Origin: GCA-003244245 sp050700055
Lineage (GTDB): Bacteria > Actinomycetota > Actinomycetes > Mycobacteriales > Pseudonocardiaceae
NCBI GenBank assembly: GCA_050700055.1
Contig: JBOHGE010000016.1
Coordinates: 32,436 to 96,435 of the forward strand
Length of the DNA: 64,000 nt
Reading direction: 5' to 3'
Each line of letters opens with the position of its first letter. Position 1 is the first letter of the stretch. A program made the translations under genes and the position numbers. Below are positions 57,832 through 64,000 of the stretch, in pieces. The notes below the pieces were generated by a model. It was not told the DNA's origin. It was given only the letters and a program-made list of their open reading frames with translations, and searched no databases.

Positions 57832-58119
57832 ATGGCTGGGAGTGTGATCTTTCGGCTGGTGGCGCCCGGTGAGGCGGCCGGGATCGTCGCCGCGCACGAC
57901 AGAGCGGTCGCCCTGGCACAGCAGGTCCGGGCGCTGCTGGCCTTGGCCGGGCTGGACACCGGCTCGGTGCTGGTAGTGCCCAGCCTGACCGAGGAAGGTG
58001 AGCCGGTGGTGTACCTCAGCACCCTCACCGACCCCGCCCGGCGGCATCTGGCACAAATCCTGCCCGGCACTCTCCGGCCACCCCCCGATGATCGAGGCGG
58101 TGGACAACACGCCGCCTAA
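57832..58119 (+). CDS. Small hypothetical protein
   Basis: 95 residues. ATG 57832 follows ACAGGAG by seven bases. ATG 57745 (after GAGGAGG) would add a low-complexity 29-residue lead and is the alternative. GSVIFRLVAPGEAAGIVAAH, RAVALAQQVRALLALAGLDT and LTEEGEPVVYLSTLTDPARR suggest an alpha/beta fold. Not recognised. Confidence 0.55.
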   Translation: MAGSVIFRLVAPGEAAGIVAAHDRAVALAQQVRALLALAGLDTGSVLVVPSLTEEGEPVVYLSTLTDPARRHLAQILPGTLRPPPDDRGGGQHAA

Positions 58120-58141
58120 CTGAACTGGATAGGGGGTCTCT

Positions 58142-58185
58142 CGCGCTCCTACGCCTGGAACTCCCGACCTGGGCCCAGGAGCGCG
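58142..58185. terminator. 9-bp stem between convergent genes
   Basis: CGCGCTCCT (58142-58150) pairs with AGGAGCGCG (58177-58185), between the stop at 58119 and the convergent methyltransferase end at 58231. Possible bidirectional terminator. Confidence 0.5.
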
Positions 58186-58230
58186 GTGCCGACGCGCCGC
58201 GCCAGCCGCAGCCGCGGTGGCGTAAGGAGT

Positions 58231-59388
58231 TTAGGGCGCGGTGCCGGCTGGGGTGGTGGTGTCGGTGAGGGTGACGTGCTGACCTTGGGGGGTGATGGTG
58301 ATCCGCCACCGCCCCGGGTCGGGGCGCCCAGCATCGCGCCACCAGTGATAGGCGGTCTCGATTTCGTCCCAGAGGTGACGGGGCCCGGACTGGTGCACTG
58401 GGTAGGTAGTGGTGTCGGGCTGGTAGTGCAGATTGGCCCACGAATCGGTGGCGGGGTCGACGAACCACAGCGTGCCGGTCAGGTCAGCAGTGGGGTCGGG
58501 AACGGTGATGACCGAACAGTCGGGGACTTTCATGCCGATGGCCAGCGAGGCGTCGTAGTCACCGGCCACGCCGTAGGGTGCCACGCTGGTGTGGCTGTGG
58601 CGGGCGGTGGTCTCGTCGCATTCCTCGTCATCAATACTGGCGTAGATACGCTGATCGCGCAGGAACATGAACGCCACGTTGCCCACGATGCGGCCCTCGG
58701 CGGTGCCGTCAGCGCTGACGGTGAACGAGGCCAGCGCCCCGTTGTGATAGGGCGTTGCCCACGGGGTCAGGATTTCCCCGCCAGGGCGAGTCTGCGTTAC
58801 CCATGGGTAGGGGACCTGTTGCACGGCGGCTGTCGACATGATCCGGTCATACGGTGCGTGTAGTGGGTAGCCCTGCGTCCCGTCTGCGGTGATCACGGCG
58901 ACCGGGTAGCCGGTGGTGGTCAGAGCACGGCGGGCGTGGTCGGCGAGATCGGGGTCGATCTCCACGCTGGTCACGTTCTGGGGGCCCAGGCGGTGGGCGA
59001 GCAGGGCGGCGTTGTAGCCGGTCGCGGTGCCGATCTCCAACACCCGCATGCCCGGTGCGGCGTCCAGGGCATTGAGCATGCGGGCGACCACGTTGGGTTG
59101 GCTGGCCGAGCTGGTGATGTAGCGCCCGCGTTGCCCCGGTCCGGCCGGGTGCCCGTCATCGACCTGGGTGATCACCGCGGCGGGGGCGTAGGCGCGGTGC
59201 ATCCACTCCTGCGGATCGTCGCAGCGGTGCAGGGGCACCAGCTCGGCGCCGTCGATGCGCCAGATCGTCTCGGGAATAAAACGGTGGCGTGGTACCGCCA
59301 TGAACGCATCGGACCAGGCCGCCGTCAGTTCACCACCGCAGGTCAAGTGGTCGAGCAGCCGCTGAGTCAGCATCTCCGTGTCGGTCAT
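58231..59388 (-). CDS. PIMT-like (protein-L-isoaspartate methyltransferase family) SAM methyltransferase
   Basis: 385 residues, ATG 59388, overlapping the stop of the small peptide gene (ATGA). The start ELTAAWSDAFMAVPRHRFIP is as in PIMT and RiPP-associated relatives. The SAM site is MRVLEIGTATGYNAALLAHR, then VTSVEIDPDLADHARRALTT and YDRIMSTAAVQQVPYPWVTQ. A C-terminal ~160-residue extension (HSHTSVAPYGVAGDYDASLA, WWRDAGRPDPGRWRITITPQ) is typical of the grasp-peptide and FxLD-system methyltransferases, not of repair PIMT. No ATP-grasp or lanthipeptide enzyme is seen nearby. Confidence 0.88.
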   Translation of the reverse strand: MTDTEMLTQRLLDHLTCGGELTAAWSDAFMAVPRHRFIPETIWRIDGAELVPLHRCDDPQEWMHRAYAPAAVITQVDDGHPAGPGQRGRYITSSASQPNVVARMLNALDAAPGMRVLEIGTATGYNAALLAHRLGPQNVTSVEIDPDLADHARRALTTTGYPVAVITADGTQGYPLHAPYDRIMSTAAVQQVPYPWVTQTRPGGEILTPWATPYHNGALASFTVSADGTAEGRIVGNVAFMFLRDQRIYASIDDEECDETTARHSHTSVAPYGVAGDYDASLAIGMKVPDCSVITVPDPTADLTGTLWFVDPATDSWANLHYQPDTTTYPVHQSGPRHLWDEIETAYHWWRDAGRPDPGRWRITITPQGQHVTLTDTTTPAGTAP

Positions 59389-59537
59389 TTCTTGTCGTCG
59401 TCCCGCTTATCGGGATCGTCTTGCTTACCGGGACTGTGTCTGCCGCCGTCGTCCTTTTTGACCCAGTCTCCCTTGGGTAATGGCTTGTCCGGGGGTACCT
59501 GCCCGTCCTGTTCCTTCTCCCGATCGTGCTTTCCCAT
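59385..59537 (-). CDS. 50-residue Asp/Lys-rich peptide, coupled to the methyltransferase
   Basis: ATG 59537 is nine bases after AAGGAG; an ATG six bases upstream is too close to it. The peptide has 12 Asp and 10 Lys in 50 residues, one Trp, no Cys or Thr, and two Asp-Gly pairs (EQDGQVPPDK and KKDDGGRHSP). Its TGA overlaps the methyltransferase start. No family match is known to me. It is either the substrate of the methyltransferase (a RiPP-like precursor or isoaspartate-prone peptide) or a small disordered regulator. Confidence 0.65.
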   Translation of the reverse strand: MGKHDREKEQDGQVPPDKPLPKGDWVKKDDGGRHSPGKQDDPDKRDDDKK

Positions 59538-59626
59538 GGACATTGACTCCTTCGTGTTGCGGCCCACCCAACGGACAGGAATGTGACCGAGGTGCACGAC
59601 AGCGGCTCCCCTCAGCCGTGTCTGAG

Positions 59627-60427
59627 TCATTCGGTGGTGGGGGTTTGGGGGTAGCTCAGTTGGGTGTCTTCGGCGCTGCGGCGGGTTTCTTCCATCGCGA
59701 TCGGGCGCCCATCGGTGTCGGTGGTGACCCGGCGGGTGATCAGGACGGGCAGGCCGGTGGGGATGGTCAGCGTGGTGGTGTCATCGGGGGTGGGGATGGT
59801 GGCCCGGACGTGTTCGACCCACCGCAGCTCCCGCCCGGCCTGCGCGAGGAGGGTGTAGACCTCAGCGGGCGCTCGGAAGGGGTTGTCGGTCAGGGCGGGG
59901 ATGTCGGTGCAGGTGGCGACTGGGAGGTAGAACCGGTGGATCATCCGCCGGGGTGTGCCTTCACCGTCGGCGAGAGCAGGGGTGGGGGCGCTGTTGTGGG
60001 TGAGCAGCCGGTCATAGACGAACACGGGGGTGTGCTCGGCAACGCCCAGGCTGAGCGCGAGGTCCATCGTGGCCGTGGTGCGGTAGCGGTCTTGTTCCTC
60101 GGTGGTGTGCCAGTGGTCGGCTTCGGCGTCCATGTAGCGCACGTGCCCGTGGGGGTCGATGTCACACCGGAGGCCTCGGGTGTCGGCGTGGGCGGCGCGG
60201 TCGCGGCGGTTGCGGACGTAGGAGCCCTTGCCGTCCATCACGATGACCAGGCCTTCCCCGGCGAGGCGTTTGATCGCCTCTCGGGCGGCGTAGCGGGATA
60301 CCTGGTAGATCTGCATCACCTGGGCCTCGCTGGGTAGCCATGCCCCGGGGGCGAGCGCGCCGCTGGTGATGTCGCGGCGGAGCGCGTCCGCCACCGGCGC
60401 GTACTGCCCGGTTCCTGTCTTAGCCAT
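59627..60427 (-). CDS. GntR-family regulator with UTRA domain (third of three)
   Basis: 266 residues, ATG 60427. Winged helix: YAPVADALRRDITSGALAPG, AWLPSEAQVMQIYQVSRYAA and REAIKRLAGEGLVIVMDGKG. The UTRA domain runs to the end (LALSLGVAEHTPVFVYDRLL, FYLPVATCTDIPALTDNPFR). The peptide and methyltransferase genes follow 90 bases later on the same strand, so they may be one transcript. It diverges from the gene at 60704. Confidence 0.92.
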   Translation of the reverse strand: MAKTGTGQYAPVADALRRDITSGALAPGAWLPSEAQVMQIYQVSRYAAREAIKRLAGEGLVIVMDGKGSYVRNRRDRAAHADTRGLRCDIDPHGHVRYMDAEADHWHTTEEQDRYRTTATMDLALSLGVAEHTPVFVYDRLLTHNSAPTPALADGEGTPRRMIHRFYLPVATCTDIPALTDNPFRAPAEVYTLLAQAGRELRWVEHVRATIPTPDDTTTLTIPTGLPVLITRRVTTDTDGRPIAMEETRRSAEDTQLSYPQTPTTE

Positions 60428-60540
60428 CTCCTCTGATGCCTTCCACTCTGTGTGGCCTACGCCACAACCGCAGCGGTGCAGTCCGGGTCACTCCGGTTCA
60501 CCTCTGTGCGCTGCGGTCTCTCCTGTCCACCTGTTGTCTA

Positions 60541-60645
60541 ACACCTATCGGACAGCTTGTCTAGCTCTCGTGTGTCGGCTGGCGGTGAAGTCTGCCAGTA
60601 GGTGTAACATTCCGCCATCCTATCCGATAGGTATGTGATAGGTGT
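60541..60645. promoter_or_regulatory. CCTATCCGATAGG operator candidate of the third GntR
   Basis: CCTATCCGATAGG at 60619-60631 is a perfect palindrome. Related half-sites ACACCTATC (60541-60549) and GATAGGTGT (60637-60645) are themselves inverted copies. They lie in the 276-base divergent interval upstream of the GntR gene and the gene at 60704. Confidence 0.65.
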
Positions 60646-60703
60646 CGTGGCCGTGGTGGTCCCGGCGATCAACCGAGGATCTAGGGAAGGGACATAGAAG
60701 CTG

Positions 60704-60913
60704 GTGGAGACCTGGGAGAGGTTGCAGGCGCGGCTGTTTCACCTGGGGTATCTGGGTGAGGAGCTGCCCCGGGTGGTGTCTGGGCCGGGGGTGTCGGCGT
60801 GGTTGTACCGGGTGATCGCCGCAGAGGCGGGAGAGGTGGCCCGCCTCGCGGGCGACTACATCGCCGAATGCGAACGCCCCGGCAGTGCCCGCAATGGTGG
60901 TGGTGCCCTCTGA
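60704..60913 (+). CDS. Small hypothetical protein upstream of FtsK gene
   Basis: 69 residues from GTG 60704. WERLQARLFHLGYLGEELPR and GVSAWLYRVIAAEAGEVARL form helices with good coding character. Not recognised. The frame continues open beyond its TGA toward the FtsK gene, in the frame that best fits the FtsK N-terminus, so the region may have been one longer gene. Confidence 0.5.
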   Translation: METWERLQARLFHLGYLGEELPRVVSGPGVSAWLYRVIAAEAGEVARLAGDYIAECERPGSARNGGGAL

Positions 60914-61146
60914 GGCCCCGTCACGGCAACGAGCAGGAGGACGGTCAGCGGGAGACAGGCCGGCTACACCGGGCAGGAGGCGCTGTCCAGTGAGAGGGAG
61001 ATTCCCCGGCAGCGCGACGCGGATACCCACCGCGTTGCGCCGTCGGGGACCACACAGGGCAGCGGGCGTGGCGCCCGCGGTGCGGGCGGGGTATCGCGGC
61101 TGCTCGCCCGTGCCCGCCACGGGGTTCACCGGGCGCTGGTGGCGGT

Positions 61147-63354
61147 GTGGGCGTGGTGGCGCGCGGCTGGCAGGCATGGGGTGACGTACTGGCCGGAACT
61201 GGCCTACCTGCCGATCGGTGCCCGCCACGCGCGGGCGGCGACCTGCCGTGGGCTGCGTGCCGCTGCACGCGGGTGCCTCCATGTCGTCTCCGGTGCTGGC
61301 GGTGCTGTGGGGGCCGCGCGGGTGGTGTTGCGCTGGTGGGGGGTGGGTGTGCTGTGCCCGGCCGCGCGCCTCGAGGGCGGGTGGCCCGCCGGGTGGGGGT
61401 GTGGTGCTGGCAGCGGGTCGAACCACACCTGCGGGACGCGGCGGGGTGGCTGGTACACACCGCCCCCGGTGTCGTGGGCCGGTTGCTGCTGCGCTTCGCC
61501 GGGTGGCTGCCGATCGCGGTGGCCCGGGTGCTGCGCCATGCGGCGATGGGATTGGGGTGGTTGCTGGTCCGGTTGGTGCGCTATTGCCTGGCCTACCCCG
61601 AATACGCCGCAGTGGTGCGCGAGGCCCGCGAGACCGACAAACCGCGCCGGGCCCGCGCCACGATTGTGGCGTGGCGCCGGGCCGCCACCCGGCGCAGCAT
61701 CGCCACCCTCGTGCTGTTCGTCGCCGCCTCGCTGGGGTTGTGGTGGGTGGACCACAGCCACGGCAGACTCGCCGTGGTCGCCGGACTGGTGGTCGTGGTG
61801 GGAGCGCTGGCTGGGGTGGGTCGGGCGGTGCGCCCGCTGCCCGAACCCGAACCCGGCCAGACGCCCAGTGAGCCGGGGCCCGATGACCCGTACCCGATCG
61901 CCGACGCGCACACCCGCACCGAGGCCGCCGACTGCCTCCGCCGCGCGCTGGGCGCTGAGGCCATCGCGCTCCGCCTGGCCGGGGAGGCCCGGCGCACCCC
62001 ATGGGGATGGGAGATCGCGGTGGTCCTGCGGTCCGGAACTCCAGCCGGGATCGTCACCAAGACCGCCGACCTGGAAACCCACCTGGACCTGCCGGCCGGG
62101 GGGCTGCTGGTCACCCCCGACCGCACCCGCCGCGCCCGCGTCGTGTTGCGCCTGGCCCAGCGGGACCCGTTCACCGGAATCGGCCCACCCCCCACGCGGG
62201 GGCCGGTGAGCATCACCCAGCGGGCGGTGATCGGGGCCCGGATCGACGAGACCGCCCTGGCGGTGCCGCTGCTCGGCGTGCACGCCGTGGTGATCGGCAC
62301 CAGCGGAGCCGGGAAATCCACTACCCTGCGCACCCTGGCCGACGCCGCCACCGCCTGCACCGATGCGCTGGTCTGGGACCTCGACCCCGCCGGATGCGGC
62401 CTCGACGCGCTCGGACCGGGAGTGGGACGCCGGGAACGCGACCCCGCCGGGATCACCGACGCCCTCACCGACGCCCTCGCCCTCGCGGAGACCCGGCCCC
62501 GGATGCTCGCTGATCTCGGGATGGGCGCCGCCTGGATCCCCACCCCAACCCGGCCAGCACTCGTCGTTGTCGTCGACGAGTACCCCCGGCTGACCGACAA
62601 GGCCAAGGCGCTGGCGGTGGCGCTGCTGCGAGTCGGACGCAAGGCCCGCGTCACGCTGATCCTCGCCGCGACCGAGGCCACCTCCGACGCGCTGGGCGCC
62701 GCGATCGCCGACACCACCGCGCTGGCCATCCTGCACGCCTGCCGCCACACCGACGTCCGGCTCGTGCTCGGCCCGCACATGCTCGCCGACGGGTGGCGAC
62801 CCGACCGGCTCCACCCCGCCACCGCCGATGACCCCGGCGACGCCGGACGCGCCTACGTGGCCACCGCCGGCAACCGGGAACCCCTCATCAGCGCCATCCA
62901 CCCCCTGGACGAGGCCGACGCCCGCGAACGCGGCGAGCGTCGGGCCGCTGCCGGGCTGCCCCGCATCGATCCGCAATCCTGGGTCGCCGCCCGCGCCCAC
63001 CGCTACCACACCAGCCCTACGACCAGCCCGGCCAGCACAACGGAGCAGGCCAACACCGTGGACCCGGCGCTGATCGACCGCGACGGCGGGCAGTCCCTAC
63101 TCCACGTCGTCACCGTGCTCTCGCTCTTCGGCGCGGACGACCGGTTATGGACCGAGGAACTCCTGTCCCGCCTGGCCACCCACGACCCGCAGGTCTACAG
63201 CACGTGGGACGCCGAGCACCTCTCGACGGTGCTCCGCCGCTTCGCCATCACCCCGACCCAGATCTGGCGACACGGCCGCAACCGGCGCGGCTACCTCCGC
63301 GCCGACATCGCCCGCGCCGTGGGCTACCACGACACCACCGAGACCGGCTTCTGA
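61147..63354 (+). CDS. FtsK/SpoIIIE-type transfer ATPase with DUF3631-like C-terminus, N-terminal frame break
   Basis: 735 residues as read from 61147. The likely true N-terminus, by codon bias, is in another frame from at least 61139 (WAWWRAAGRHGVTYWPELAY), joining near 61350-61400. Two membrane helices (ATLVLFVAASLGLWWVDHSH, LAVVAGLVVVVGALAGVG) precede the ATPase: Walker A GTSGAGKSTT near residue 384 and Walker B LVVVVDEYPRL near 475. After ~620 the tail SLLHVVTVLSLFGADDRLWT, LSTVLRRFAITPTQIWRHGR and RRGYLRADIARAVGY resembles DUF3631. Such single-ATPase FtsK proteins move double-stranded DNA in actinomycete conjugation (TraSA-like). Confidence 0.8.
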   Translation: MGVVARGWQAWGDVLAGTGLPADRCPPRAGGDLPWAACRCTRVPPCRLRCWRCCGGRAGGVALVGGGCAVPGRAPRGRVARRVGVWCWQRVEPHLRDAAGWLVHTAPGVVGRLLLRFAGWLPIAVARVLRHAAMGLGWLLVRLVRYCLAYPEYAAVVREARETDKPRRARATIVAWRRAATRRSIATLVLFVAASLGLWWVDHSHGRLAVVAGLVVVVGALAGVGRAVRPLPEPEPGQTPSEPGPDDPYPIADAHTRTEAADCLRRALGAEAIALRLAGEARRTPWGWEIAVVLRSGTPAGIVTKTADLETHLDLPAGGLLVTPDRTRRARVVLRLAQRDPFTGIGPPPTRGPVSITQRAVIGARIDETALAVPLLGVHAVVIGTSGAGKSTTLRTLADAATACTDALVWDLDPAGCGLDALGPGVGRRERDPAGITDALTDALALAETRPRMLADLGMGAAWIPTPTRPALVVVVDEYPRLTDKAKALAVALLRVGRKARVTLILAATEATSDALGAAIADTTALAILHACRHTDVRLVLGPHMLADGWRPDRLHPATADDPGDAGRAYVATAGNREPLISAIHPLDEADARERGERRAAAGLPRIDPQSWVAARAHRYHTSPTTSPASTTEQANTVDPALIDRDGGQSLLHVVTVLSLFGADDRLWTEELLSRLATHDPQVYSTWDAEHLSTVLRRFAITPTQIWRHGRNRRGYLRADIARAVGYHDTTETGF

Positions 63355-63381
63355 ACCCCGCGCCCCGCCCCACCCACCCCG

Positions 63382-63561
63382 CTAGATCACCGCTAGGCCA
63401 CCCCGCCCGCCTAGCGGGATCTAGCACCCCCTCTAGCGGCCCCGACACGCCCACCGACCTGGGCTCTAGCGCCCTAGCACCCCCACCCGGCCCCCGTGCC
63501 CCCAACCCGGCCGAAATCTCCCCACAGCACGCCGACTGCCATCACAACGGCCCACCCCTAG
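63382..63561. repeat. Cluster of eight CTAG sites, iteron-like
   Basis: CTAG occurs at 63382, 63393, 63411, 63421, 63433, 63476, 63484 and 63558, most within (T/C)CTAGCGSS or CCTAGCACC. CTAG is rare in DNA this GC-rich. It lies in the 290-base gap between the FtsK gene and the XRE gene, which otherwise holds no gene. Candidate binding iterons, transfer origin or operator array. Confidence 0.6.
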
Positions 63562-63644
63562 CACCCAGCACAACGGGAGAGCCCCACCTGACCCACGACG
63601 AGCACGACCCGCACACCCCACCGCACCAGCCCACGCCCGGACCG

Positions 63645-63874
63645 GTGCCGGTGTTCGCCCCGGCCCGGCTCCGCGGCTACCGACACCTCCGCGGGCTCGA
63701 CCACACCACCCTCGCCACCACCGCCCACACCACCACCCAGACACTCGCCGCGATCGAGAACGGACAGACCACCCCCAGCACCCGGCTGATCACCACGCTC
63801 GCCCAAGCGCTCGACTGCCCGCCCACCGAACTGCACACCACCGGCGACCCCCACGACAACAGCGGCTACTGGGA
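63645..63874 (+). pseudogene. XRE-family HTH gene, cut by an insertion sequence
   Basis: From GTG 63645 the frame reads VFAPARLRGYRHLRGLDHTT, then LAAIENGQTTPSTRLITTLA and QALDCPPTELHTTG, a compact HTH_3 domain. CTG 63588, after GGGAGA, would extend it by 19 His/Pro-rich residues and is an alternative start. After GYW the frame runs into the insertion sequence at about 63875 and stays open to the window end. So it is truncated, or its last residues are replaced. Confidence 0.65.
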
Positions 63875-64000
63875 TGAGGGGTCCCGGATCTTCCGGACAG
63901 TGAACCCACTAGGGTTCCCTTTCCGGAAGAGAGGAATTACGTGCCGAAGAATCGTCGGTCGTTCACTCCTGAGTACAAGGACGAAGCTGCGAAGATGGTG
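63875..64000 (+). mobile_element. Left end of an IS3-type insertion sequence (truncated by the window)
   Basis: The end begins about TGAGGGGTCCCGGATCTTCC (63875), then a short leader with GAGAGGAATTAC before the transposase GTG at 63941. The terminal sequence and transposase N-terminus fit the IS3 family. The right end is outside the window. Confidence 0.65.
63941..64000 (+). CDS. IS3-family transposase OrfA, N-terminal fragment
   Basis: The 20 visible residues are MPKNRRSFTPEYKDEAAKMV, from GTG 63941 after AGAGGAATT. This is the usual start of the HTH (orfA) protein of IS3-type elements. The rest lies beyond the window. Confidence 0.75.
   Translation, partial: MPKNRRSFTPEYKDEAAKMV

Noticed and set aside
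60620..62002. 460-codon minus-strand frame opposite the FtsK gene
   Set aside because: No start signal, Arg/Pro-rich, and antisense to a gene with Walker motifs.

Overview
The window is high-GC actinobacterial chromosome. From 4.6 to 45.6 kb its order follows the mycobacterial neighbourhood eccB4-mycP4-eccD4-eccC4-esx-rplM-rpsI-glmM ... glmS-nnrD-alr-tsaE-tsaB-rimI-tsaD-groES-groEL1 ... sigD-rsdA-DUF5319-guaB2-guaB3. A BldM-like regulator lies between groEL1 and sigD, which I associate with sporulating or filamentous actinomycetes rather than mycobacteria. I therefore infer a Pseudonocardiales-type organism, but no marker in the window fixes the genus.

Layout. (1) 0-4.6 kb: accessory and partly decayed DNA with an XRE/DUF397 pair, a frameshifted membrane protein, a VOC pseudogene, an EspC-like possible type VII substrate and an HTH protein. 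(2) 4.6-24.0 kb: an ESX-4-type type VII secretion locus (eccE, eccB, mycP, eccD, eccC, two WXG100 genes). Between eccB and mycP sit an S15-type hydrolase, a MOSC protein, a PPOX flavoprotein, a DUF3455 lipoprotein, a phosphotransferase and a TetR regulator. Between eccC and the esx pair lies a protein carrying a motif known from eCIS-linked proteins. (3) 24.1-45.6 kb: core genes for ribosomal proteins L13 and S9, amino-sugar and cell-wall supply (glmM, glmS, alr), metabolite repair (nnrD), t6A tRNA modification (tsaE, tsaB, tsaD) with rimI, chaperonins under a CIRCE operator, the SigD/RsdA pair, and IMP dehydrogenases. (4) 45.6-64 kb: an accessory island with three GntR/UTRA regulators, each beside its own palindromic operator candidates. 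The first faces a seven-gene, translationally coupled operon (radical SAM, MazG-like, kinase-like, HPr-kinase-like, sugar-1-P nucleotidylyltransferase, NUDIX, UDP-GlcNAc 2-epimerase). The second heads a GNAT gene. The third is followed by a 50-residue Asp/Lys-rich peptide gene coupled to a PIMT-like methyltransferase. Then come an FtsK/SpoIIIE-type ATPase with a DUF3631-like tail, a cluster of eight CTAG sites, an XRE gene cut by an insertion sequence, and the start of an IS3-type transposase. The FtsK and primase-like genes suggest an integrative-conjugative (AICE-like) or plasmid-derived origin, but I see no integrase, tRNA or att site.

A second theme is long, near-perfect inverted repeats (arms of 16-36 bp) at gene ends. 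Three of them share one sequence, and several supply the last codons and stop codon of the neighbouring gene. They look like bidirectional terminators or small repetitive elements. All functions are read by eye from sequence; no database search was run.
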